Source of the DNA: Flavobacterium sp.
GTDB taxonomy: Bacteria; Bacteroidota; Bacteroidia; Flavobacteriales; Flavobacteriaceae
Assembly: GCF_027483985.1 (NCBI RefSeq)
Contig: NZ_JAIXTJ010000008.1
Location: 1 to 64,000 of the forward strand
Direction of reading: 5' to 3'
DNA: 64,000 bases
The translations under genes were made by a program, and so were the position numbers. The notes beneath the pieces were generated by a model. It was given only the letters and a program-made list of their open reading frames with translations. It did not search any database and was not told the DNA's origin. This document shows, in pieces, positions 1 to 6,805 of this stretch (its first letter is position 1; each line of letters starts with the position of its first letter).

Positions 1-510
1 ATCGTAGCAACACTAGAATCACTAATACAAGGCGCAACTCCTGCTAATGTATAGGTAAACGTACTTAAAGTAGCTCCAACTGCTGGAGTAAAAGTACCAT
101 TAACAGCATCAAATGTACCGCCCGAACCTGAAGTTCTTACCCAAGAACCTCCTAACTGTTCACCTGTTATAATACTATACAAATCAACAAGACCACTTGA
201 ATCACAAACAGTTAAAGATCCATCCAATCCAGCGTCCAATTGTGCAGTAATATTTACTGAGGCTACACTTGAATCTGCTCCACAAGGTGCAGCGCCAGTC
301 ACTGTATAAGTAAATGTGCTAGAGGTCGTTCCAGCTGTTGGAGTAAATGTTCCTGATGCTGCGACAAATGTTCCGCCACTACCAGTGCTACGAACCCAAA
401 CACCTCCCGAACTCTCGCCCGTTATTAAACTAAATAAATTTATTGACGTTAAACTGCTTCCGCAAATATTAATACTGCCATCTGTGCCGGCGGTTACTGG
501 AGCATTGACA
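1..510 (-). repeat. Tandem 86-residue coding repeat in the adhesin gene
   Basis: Two successive units share the pattern AGxDGS...C...LxSxITGE..GGxWVR..GSGGTF.A..GTFTP..G...STFTY..xG.xPC...SSVA. The period counted between the two AGxDGS motifs is 86 codons. The second unit runs off the left edge, so the total copy number is unknown. Such repeats are typical of large surface adhesins. Confidence 0.8.
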
Positions 511-2438
511 GTTACTTGAATCTCTTGAAAAGGTCGACAAGTTGTATCTGTTGGTATTGGATTTGCTATTGCATAAACATAATAAGTTCCAACCGTATTC
601 GGAAGCGACCCAGCTAATCCAAGAGCAGGAGCATCGTAGGATGATGAACCAGCCGCCGGTGTAGAATTGCCTAAAGGAATTCCTCCTGCATACATAGCGT
701 CACCTGTTTGCTGTGCATTGAAATACACATAACTAATAGCGTCTGTTCCTGTAAAAGTTGTATTTACAGAGAAAACTGCAGGATCACCGTTTAAACATAA
801 AGCTTGATTTGCCGATGGATTAGTTATTGTTGGGCAAGTTGTAATTGCAGTACATACTAATGATGAAGAAACGAAACAGGAACCGGCAACTCCAACTGGT
901 GTAAGTGTAAAATTGACATTATCACCAGATGACAAACCTGTAACTGCATATGTAGTAACATTTCCTATGGAACCTACTGGAATCGGAGAATTAGAATTTA
1001 CTTGATAAGAAGCCAAATAATCGATAGTACCAGAAAGTGCAGTCCAGTCGAAAGTTACAGAATTAGACGTTGAAACTCCACAAGTAATAACTGGTGCAAT
1101 AGTTGTATTTGTAACAAATAATAAGAATGACTTAATTTCAACACAATTTGATCCTGAAGATAAATCTTGAATTGCTACCCATATTTCTTGACCGTTAACA
1201 CCTGGAAAAGCTGTTAAATTTGTTATTGGAAATGCAATATTTTGTGCATCGATAAGCGAATTATGATAACTAATTTCATAATCTGACGCACTCTGACCAT
1301 CAAGTATAATTGGAGTATTAGTTGAAAGATTAAATGTTGAACCTGTACAAATTGTCAAATCTATTGGCTCATCAATAGGCATTGCGGGTAAATATTCTAC
1401 CGTAACGCAATCCGATATTGGGCAACCTATTCCATATGGATATGCAGTTGCACAATACACACCGGGTTGATTAACACTTATAACCGGACCAATTTCGCCA
1501 GGAATTGGATTTCCATCTCTTGTCCAAGTATGAGGAATAGTTGCAGCTAAACCACTATTTAAAGTAGTTGAAGTACCAGGACAAGGTGCAAAACCATTTG
1601 CAACCAAATAATCCTGCGGAAAATTAAGTTGCGCCGTGTTAAAACTTTGAGCTTGCAAAAAAACAGCAGAATCAAGTGAATTGTCTCCAACATTCGCAAT
1701 GGCTAATTTAATATGATAAGTTTGACCACACTGAACTGTTGCCGTTGCAGCTATTACAGTCGTAAATCCGTCATATTGTATGGTGGTATTTATTCCAGGA
1801 GTTACTCCGGCACCATTATTTACATAATAAGTGGGATTTAAAACATCATTGACATTATCAATAGAAATTGGGATAGTTGTTGATGGCACTAACGCAATAT
1901 TTGCAGCACCTCCAGTAAAAGTGCCCGTTATACCTGGACCGCTTAAAAAAAAGCCGAATACATCATTAAAACCGCCATTAACAAATTCTAAATATTCCTC
2001 TGAACCAAAAACAAAATTAAAAGTTAAATTTTGCCCAACAGGAACAAAATCAAATTCCAAAACGGCCTTATTCCTGATATTTGCTGAAGCAAGAATTGCT
2101 AAATCAGCATCTCCTTGAATTGGATTTGCGGTTGCATCAGTCGCACCTGATTGGTCATTTGGCCCAACCGCAATTTGAGCATCACCTGTTGCTAATATTA
2201 ATCCATTATTAATTCCAATATTGGTTGTGTTACCACCAGTAAAACTTCCTACTTGATCACGAACTGTATTTGCATTTAATGCCGTACCGTTAAAAGTAAT
2301 ATTCGAAACTGTAATTCCTCCTCCTAACAAAACATTCTGAACTAACTGTGCCGGCGTTTGTGTAGTATTATTGACAACAAGTTGAGCAAAAGCGGTGTTG
2401 AAAAAAGCAAATATAAAAAGGAGTAGTATTTTTTTCAT
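1..2438 (-). CDS. Secreted choice-of-anchor L domain adhesin-like protein, 3' end outside window
   Basis: The minus-strand frame is open from an ATG at 2438 to the window edge, giving at least 812 residues without a stop. It begins with a signal peptide (MKKILLLFIFAFFNTAFAQ). A choice-of-anchor L domain follows at roughly residues 40-230, recognisable by FGSEEYLEFVN and DVFGFFLSGPG. Fibronectin/Ig-like stretches come next, and then an 86-residue repeat (AGTDGS to AGLDGS) begins near the left edge. In Bacteroidota such proteins are usually exported by the type IX system and end in a gliding-motility-type C-terminal sorting domain, but that end is outside the window. A role as surface adhesin or matrix protein is inferred. 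Family call is confident, function is not. Confidence 0.85.
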   Translation of the reverse strand, partial: MKKILLLFIFAFFNTAFAQLVVNNTTQTPAQLVQNVLLGGGITVSNITFNGTALNANTVRDQVGSFTGGNTTNIGINNGLILATGDAQIAVGPNDQSGATDATANPIQGDADLAILASANIRNKAVLEFDFVPVGQNLTFNFVFGSEEYLEFVNGGFNDVFGFFLSGPGITGTFTGGAANIALVPSTTIPISIDNVNDVLNPTYYVNNGAGVTPGINTTIQYDGFTTVIAATATVQCGQTYHIKLAIANVGDNSLDSAVFLQAQSFNTAQLNFPQDYLVANGFAPCPGTSTTLNSGLAATIPHTWTRDGNPIPGEIGPVISVNQPGVYCATAYPYGIGCPISDCVTVEYLPAMPIDEPIDLTICTGSTFNLSTNTPIILDGQSASDYEISYHNSLIDAQNIAFPITNLTAFPGVNGQEIWVAIQDLSSGSNCVEIKSFLLFVTNTTIAPVITCGVSTSNSVTFDWTALSGTIDYLASYQVNSNSPIPVGSIGNVTTYAVTGLSSGDNVNFTLTPVGVAGSCFVSSSLVCTAITTCPTITNPSANQALCLNGDPAVFSVNTTFTGTDAISYVYFNAQQTGDAMYAGGIPLGNSTPAAGSSSYDAPALGLAGSLPNTVGTYYVYAIANPIPTDTTCRPFQEIQVTVNAPVTAGTDGSINICGSSLTSINLFSLITGESSGGVWVRSTGSGGTFVAASGTFTPTAGTTSSTFTYTVTGAAPCGADSSVASVNITAQLDAGLDGSLTVCDSSGLVDLYSIITGEQLGGSWVRTSGSGGTFDAVNGTFTPAVGATLSTFTYTLAGVAPCISDSSVAT

Positions 2439-2523
2439 ATGTGTAGCAACTTAAACGTCAATTAAAAACGTTACAAATGTTAATTAATTGTTTAAAACTC
2501 CAAATATAAACAATCCAAAAAAA

Positions 2524-2540
2524 TAACTTTGTTAAATTTG
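2524..2540 (+). promoter_or_regulatory. Candidate -7 boxes for the nfu gene
   Basis: Two overlapping matches to the Bacteroidota -7 consensus TAnnTTTG lie 22-30 nt before the start codon: TAACTTTG and TAAATTTG. No convincing TTG -33 box was identified, so it is uncertain which is used. Confidence 0.5.
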
Positions 2541-2561
2541 TAGAAAATTACAAATCATACA

Positions 2562-3458
2562 ATGAAAGTCACTATAAAAGAAACCCAAAATCCAACCATT
2601 TTAAAATTTGAATTCCCAGATTTTATAACCCAAAATGAAAACTTTGAATTCAAGAACATTGACGAAGCTAAAAATTCGCCTTTAGCGCAACAACTATTCT
2701 ATCTTCCGTTTGTAAAAACCGTCTACATTTCAGGAAATTTCATTGCCATTGAACGTTTTAGTATTGTAGATTGGAATGATGTTAAAGAAGACGTAGCGGA
2801 ACAAATTGAAGACTATGTAAAAAATGGCGGAAAAATAATAATTGAAGATCCACTTAGACCAAAAAAATCAGCAATTACAGTTTATGGCGAAACTACTCCG
2901 AATCCTGCAACATTAAAATTTGTTGTAAACAAAAGAGTCACTAAAACTGCTGTTGAATTTAAAAATATCGATCAAACAGTCGCATCGCCTTTGGCTAAAG
3001 AATTGTTTAGCTTTCCGTTTGTGAAAGAAATTTTTATTGACGAAAATTATATTTCAATTACCAAATTCGACATCGCATCTTGGGAAGAAATTACACTTGA
3101 AGTTCGTACTTTTATAAAACAATTCATTGAAAATGTTGGCACAGTTGTGGACGAAACTATGATTGTTCAAGACGCAAAACAAGAAAAACAACAAATCAAT
3201 AATTTTGATAATCTTGATACCACATCACAACAAATTATAAATATTCTTGAAGAATATGTAAAACCAGCCGTTGCAGCCGATGGCGGAAATATTTTGTTTG
3301 ACTCCTTCGACCAAGACACTAAACGCGTAAAAGTGGTACTTCAAGGATCGTGTAATGGTTGTCCTTCCTCTACATTTACTTTGAAAAACGGAATCGAAAA
3401 CATGTTAAAAGATATGTTAAACGATCAAGACATTATTGTTGAAGCGTTAAATGCATAA
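2562..3458 (+). CDS. NifU family Fe-S scaffold protein with two Nfu N-terminal domains
   Basis: The 298-residue protein has two tandem Nfu_N domains (about 5-90 and 105-190). Both share the pattern NPxxLKF...FKNID...SPLAxxLFxxPFVK. A linker leads to a C-terminal NifU domain (about 220-298) with the cluster-binding CNGC motif in GSCNGCPSS. Nfu proteins carry [4Fe-4S] clusters to target apoproteins in the cytoplasm. A doubled N-terminal domain is, as far as I know, common in Bacteroidota and absent from Proteobacterial NfuA. The gene stands alone and ends in a strong hairpin shared with the convergent gene. A second, one-domain Nfu is encoded at 60.4 kb. Confidence 0.92.
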   Translation: MKVTIKETQNPTILKFEFPDFITQNENFEFKNIDEAKNSPLAQQLFYLPFVKTVYISGNFIAIERFSIVDWNDVKEDVAEQIEDYVKNGGKIIIEDPLRPKKSAITVYGETTPNPATLKFVVNKRVTKTAVEFKNIDQTVASPLAKELFSFPFVKEIFIDENYISITKFDIASWEEITLEVRTFIKQFIENVGTVVDETMIVQDAKQEKQQINNFDNLDTTSQQIINILEEYVKPAVAADGGNILFDSFDQDTKRVKVVLQGSCNGCPSSTFTLKNGIENMLKDMLNDQDIIVEALNA

Positions 3459-3471
3459 TAAGCAAAAAAGA

Positions 3472-3504
3472 AAAATGCCTTTCGTAATTGAAAGGCATTT
3501 TTTT
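3472..3504. terminator. Bidirectional terminator between convergent genes
   Basis: A perfect 10-bp stem (AAATGCCTTT / AAAGGCATTT) with a 7-nt loop is flanked by A-runs on the left and T-runs on the right. It can end transcription of the nfu gene on + and of the following gene on -. Confidence 0.85.
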
Positions 3505-4270
3505 ATGCAGTAACTTCTTCTGAAGATTTTAAGTTAATTGGTTTTCCATCAACATCATAAAATTGGTAACGGTATTTCAACTTTCCGTTCACCTCTTCAA
3601 TATCTACGTGCATTTGGTAGAAACCATTATTCCATTCTACAATGATATCAAAATAGTAATCTCCTACTCCAAAACTGGTAGGCAAATTACTCACATAAAC
3701 CAACTTTTTAGATTTTAAATTTAAAGTATTAACCTCAATATTATTGTAAGCACCAACATCTTCGTTAGCAAAAGTTCTTCCCATATAATTATATTCTTTG
3801 GCTTTTTTCTTGCTCTTTCCTTCTTTTGGATCGTTATAAATATCTTTTACAGAAAAAATTACCTCCTTCAACGAGAATTTTCCAACATTTACAATAGAAA
3901 ATTTTAATTGATGAACATAAGTTATGCGTTGTCCTTTTTTTCGAGGTTCATCATCTGCCAAATCAGAACTTTCACCTAAATCAATATCTTTAATTTCAAT
4001 AATTGGAATATTTTGTCCAGAAAACTGCGACAACACTTCGGGTTTTGATAAATCTTTATTGTCTGTCTCAACAATTTGCTCTTTGGTTTCTTGAATTTCG
4101 TCGCTTAAAACATCAATTTTTTTATTCGTAATATCAATTTCAGTTTCGCTTTTTTCATCTATAGAAATCGCTTCGTTACTAGAACGATATAACGAAAACA
4201 ATGCACCAGTAATTAATGCAAAACCAATAAAAGCTAAAATAAGTGCAGTCATAGACGGATTCTTTTTCAT
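3503..4270 (-). CDS. Membrane-anchored protein of unknown function
   Basis: I do not recognise the family. An N-terminal transmembrane segment (TALILAFIGFALITGALFSL) is followed by an acidic, coiled-coil-prone stretch of about 60 residues and then a roughly 150-residue soluble domain, probably periplasmic. The ATG at 4270 is preferred over an in-frame TTG 24 nt upstream, because a TATTTTTG -7 box (4309-4316) would put transcription start about 8 nt before the TTG but about 30 nt before the ATG. From the ATG the protein has 255 residues. It is monocistronic, convergent with nfu, and the tRNA-Leu lies upstream. Confidence 0.7.
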   Translation of the reverse strand: MKKNPSMTALILAFIGFALITGALFSLYRSSNEAISIDEKSETEIDITNKKIDVLSDEIQETKEQIVETDNKDLSKPEVLSQFSGQNIPIIEIKDIDLGESSDLADDEPRKKGQRITYVHQLKFSIVNVGKFSLKEVIFSVKDIYNDPKEGKSKKKAKEYNYMGRTFANEDVGAYNNIEVNTLNLKSKKLVYVSNLPTSFGVGDYYFDIIVEWNNGFYQMHVDIEEVNGKLKYRYQFYDVDGKPINLKSSEEVTA

Positions 4271-4308
4271 TCCAATAAATTGGTTAAATCTCAAACTCAG
4301 AGATGCTA

Positions 4309-4316
4309 CAAAAATA
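4309..4316 (-). promoter_or_regulatory. Candidate -7 box TATTTTTG
   Basis: Read on the minus strand, this octamer fits TAnnTTTG and lies about 39 nt before the preferred ATG of the membrane-anchored protein. No clear TTG -33 box is visible. Confidence 0.45.
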
Positions 4317-4390
4317 CTGATTGAAAAGGGATCACTAGTAGTTAATAAAATAAGTTCTTAACATAGAAATTAACCAATAGTGTAGAAATA

Positions 4391-4420
4391 AAAAAGTCCA
4401 AACTTTCATTTGGACTTTTT
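4391..4420 (-). terminator. Terminator of tRNA-Leu
   Basis: The stem AAAGTCCAAA / TTTGGACTTT has a 6-nt loop. On the minus strand a T-run follows, immediately after the tRNA 3' end. Confidence 0.8.
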
Positions 4421-4421
4421 G

Positions 4422-4503
4422 TGCGGATAATAGGACTCGAACCTACACGCCTTGCGGCACCAGATCCTAAGTCTGGCATGTCTACCAATTTCACCATATC
4501 CGC
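4422..4503 (-). tRNA. tRNA-Leu (anticodon TAG)
   Basis: An 82-nt class II tRNA. The acceptor stem pairs GCGGATA with TATCCGC and the discriminator is A. The anticodon stem CCAGA/TCTGG encloses the loop CTTAGGA, which gives anticodon TAG (CUN leucine). A long variable arm precedes the T-arm GGTTCGAGTCC. The 3' CCA is not encoded. A hairpin terminator follows directly. Confidence 0.95.
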
Positions 4504-4628
4504 GAATTGTGGGTGCAAAGATAAACATTACTTTGTAATTTCCAATACTGAAAGAACAAATTCCAAAAAAAAATTAAAACTTCTTTAAAAATTGGAATTT
4601 TGAATTTAAAAATTGGAATTTGTATTCG

Positions 4629-4636
4629 TATATTTG
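4629..4636 (+). promoter_or_regulatory. Candidate -7 box TATATTTG for the M20 dipeptidase
   Basis: TATATTTG matches TAnnTTTG and ends 23 nt before the ATG at 4660. It lies inside a longer open frame that begins at 4600, which argues against the upstream start. Confidence 0.5.
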
Positions 4637-4659
4637 ACATTATAATCAAACAATTAAAA

Positions 4660-6048
4660 ATGAATAATATAAAACAATACGTTCAAGAAAACAAAGAGCG
4701 TTTTCTAAACGAATTAATTGAACTATTAAAAATTCCTTCAGTAAGCGCCGATACAGCTTACTCTCAAGATGTTATTGACACTGCCAATGCTGTGAAAGCA
4801 TCATTAGAAAAAGCAGGTTGCCATCACGTTGAAATTTGTGAAACTCCAGGTTACCCAATTGTTTTTGGAGAACATATTATTGATAAAAATCTTCCAACTG
4901 TTTTGGTTTATGGACATTATGACGTGCAACCGCCAGATCCGATGGAGCTTTGGACCTCACCTCCATTTGAACCGGTAATAAAAACCACAGAAATTCATCC
5001 TGAAGGTGCCATTTTCGCTCGTGGTGCGTGCGACGACAAAGGTCAAATGTACATGCACGTGAAAGCTTTTGAATATATGATTCAAAATAACTGTTTGCCT
5101 TGCAACGTAAAATTTATGATTGAAGGTGAAGAAGAAGTCGGTTCTAAAAGTTTATCATGGTTTGTTACACAAAATCAAGAAAAACTAGCTAACGATGTCA
5201 TTTTAATTTCAGATACTGGAATGATTTCTAATCAACAACCGTCAATTACAACTGGATTACGTGGTTTAAGTTATGTTGAAGTTGAAGTAACAGGTCCAAA
5301 TCGCGATTTACATTCTGGACTTTATGGTGGCGCAGTTGCCAATCCGATAAATGTATTGACTAAAATGATTGCTTCGTTGCATGACGAAAAAAATCACATT
5401 ACCATTCCAGGATTTTATGATAAAGTAGAAGAACTTTCTGCTGCCGAACGAGCCGAAATGGCAAAAGCACCTTTCAATTTAGACAACTACAAAAAAGCCT
5501 TAGAAATCGATGACGTGCATGGCGAAACAGGTTATGTTACTAACGAAAGAAACTCCATTCGCCCAACATTAGACGTGAACGGAATTTGGGGCGGATATAC
5601 TGGTGAAGGTGCAAAAACGGTTATTGCAAGCAAGGCTTACGCTAAAATATCAATGCGCTTGGTTCCAAATCAAGATTGGGAAGAAATTACAGAATTGTTC
5701 AAAAATCACTTCGAAAGTATTGCTCCAAAATCAGTTAAAGTAAAAGTTACACCACATCACGGCGGACAAGGATATGTAACCCCAATTGACAGTATTGGAT
5801 ATCAAGCAGCCAACAAAGCTTATACTGAAACTTTTGGTGTTCCAGCAATTCCTGTTCGTTCTGGCGGAAGTATTCCGATTGTTGCTTTATTCGAAAAAGA
5901 ATTAAAATCTAAAACTATATTAATGGGATTCGGATTGGATTCTGATGCCATTCACTCTCCAAACGAACATTTTGGAATTTTTAATTACTTAAAAGGTATT
6001 GAAACTATTCCATTATTTTATAAGTATTTTGTGGAGTTATCTAAATAG
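4660..6048 (+). CDS. M20 family metallodipeptidase
   Basis: A 462-residue M20 peptidase. Di-zinc ligands are visible as HYD in VLVYGHYDVQPPDP, the bridging Asp in ACDDKGQ, the catalytic/ligand Glu pair in EGEEEVGS, an Asp in LISDTGM and a His near the C-terminus in SPNEHFG. The lid/dimerisation domain lies at about 210-370 (DLHSGLYGG). The family removes amino acids from di- and short peptides, mostly in the cytoplasm. The open frame extends 60 nt upstream, but ATG 4660 follows a -7 box and starts where homologues normally begin (MNNIKQYVQENK). The gene is monocistronic with its own terminator. Confidence 0.92.
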   Translation: MNNIKQYVQENKERFLNELIELLKIPSVSADTAYSQDVIDTANAVKASLEKAGCHHVEICETPGYPIVFGEHIIDKNLPTVLVYGHYDVQPPDPMELWTSPPFEPVIKTTEIHPEGAIFARGACDDKGQMYMHVKAFEYMIQNNCLPCNVKFMIEGEEEVGSKSLSWFVTQNQEKLANDVILISDTGMISNQQPSITTGLRGLSYVEVEVTGPNRDLHSGLYGGAVANPINVLTKMIASLHDEKNHITIPGFYDKVEELSAAERAEMAKAPFNLDNYKKALEIDDVHGETGYVTNERNSIRPTLDVNGIWGGYTGEGAKTVIASKAYAKISMRLVPNQDWEEITELFKNHFESIAPKSVKVKVTPHHGGQGYVTPIDSIGYQAANKAYTETFGVPAIPVRSGGSIPIVALFEKELKSKTILMGFGLDSDAIHSPNEHFGIFNYLKGIETIPLFYKYFVELSK

Positions 6049-6072
6049 TTTTACCGCAAATTCGCAAATTTT

Positions 6073-6110
6073 AAATCCGTTTATTCTTAATTGAGTAAAC
6101 GGATTTTTCT
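6073..6110 (+). terminator. Terminator after the dipeptidase gene
   Basis: An 11-bp stem (AAATCCGTTTA / TAAACGGATTT) with a short loop is followed by TTTTTCT. Confidence 0.85.
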
Positions 6111-6114
6111 ATTT

Positions 6115-6306
6115 GGCGTTACCTTGTTGCACCACATCTTCTTACACAACAATACTTCATAAGCAACAAGGTCGGGCTTTCCGTTCCCAATCTTTTTGTT
6201 CGTTACCTTCGAGAACCTCAGGCAACGAACAAAAAGGATTTCCACTTCAAACGAAGTTCTCTGAACACCAAATTAAATAAATGTAAAGTGAAGAAATCCC
6301 TAACGC
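6115..6306 (-). repeat. Structured intergenic element, copy 1
   Basis: This element fills most of the 385-nt spacer between the dipeptidase terminator and the blaI-type promoter. Its ends are short inverted repeats (GGCGTTAC... / ...TAACGC). Read on the minus strand it carries GTGGAAATCC, a long hairpin (CTTTTTGTTCGTT / AACGAACAAAAAG) with the loop motif CGAGAACCTCAGG, and then GGAACGGAAAGCCCGACC. The same layout recurs in other spacers of this window. No open reading frame of note is present. 6307-6368 holds only a short GC-richer stretch. Confidence 0.65.
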
Positions 6307-6368
6307 ACTCGAGCGCAGCGAACAGACGAAGTAAACCCAGTAAAACCGAAGCAAATGTTAAATTTTAA

Positions 6369-6430
6369 TTCTACACTTGTAGAAATAAAATTTTATTCTA
6401 CATTTGTAGAGTTAATTCTAAAAACGTAGA
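6369..6430 (+). promoter_or_regulatory. BlaI-type operators overlapping the promoter
   Basis: Two perfect dyads, TCTACACTTGTAGA (6370-6383) and TCTACATTTGTAGA (6397-6410), contain the TACA-N2-TGTA core known for BlaI/MecI repressors. Their centres are 27 bp apart. The first contains a TTG (-33) and the second a TACATTTG (-7), 19 nt apart, so a bound repressor would cover both promoter boxes. A decayed third dyad (TCTAAAAACGTAGA, 6417-6430) lies just before the start codon. Autoregulation of the blaI/blaR1-like operon is inferred. Confidence 0.82.
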
Positions 6431-6433
6431 ACT

Positions 6434-6805
6434 ATGCAATTATCCAATTCAGAAGAACAGTTAATGGAATATTTATGGAAACTCAAAAAAGCTTTTATGA
6501 AAGATTTGCTTGAAGCTTTTCCTGAACCAAAACCTGCTACAACAACAGTTGCCACATTGTTAAAACGAATGATTGATAAAAAATTTGTGGCTTACAACGA
6601 ATTTGGAAATTCACGAGAATATTATCCGTTAGTAAAAAAAGAAGATTATTTCTCCAAGCACGTTAACGGATTGATTAAAAATTTCTTCAACGATTCGGCT
6701 TCACAATTTGCTTCTTTCTTCACAAGAGAAACCAATCTAACCGAAAAAGAATTGGAAGAACTAAAAAAAATCATTGATGTTGAACTTCAAAAAAAGAAAA
6801 AATGA
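6434..6805 (+). CDS. BlaI/MecI/CopY family transcriptional repressor
   Basis: The 123-residue protein has an N-terminal winged helix (LSNSEEQLMEYLW... PATTTVATLLKRMIDKKFV) and a C-terminal dimerisation helix bundle, the usual BlaI/MecI size and order. These repressors bind TACA/TGTA dyads and are removed when the partner M56 protease is activated. Two such dyads overlap its promoter. The stop overlaps the start of the M56 gene (ATGA), indicating translational coupling. No beta-lactamase gene is adjacent, so the regulated process is not known from this window. Confidence 0.92.
   Translation: MQLSNSEEQLMEYLWKLKKAFMKDLLEAFPEPKPATTTVATLLKRMIDKKFVAYNEFGNSREYYPLVKKEDYFSKHVNGLIKNFFNDSASQFASFFTRETNLTEKELEELKKIIDVELQKKKK

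Noticed and set aside
4422..4503. tRNA-Leu as attachment site of an integrated element
   Set aside because: No integrase, no repeated tRNA 3' end and only core genes nearby.
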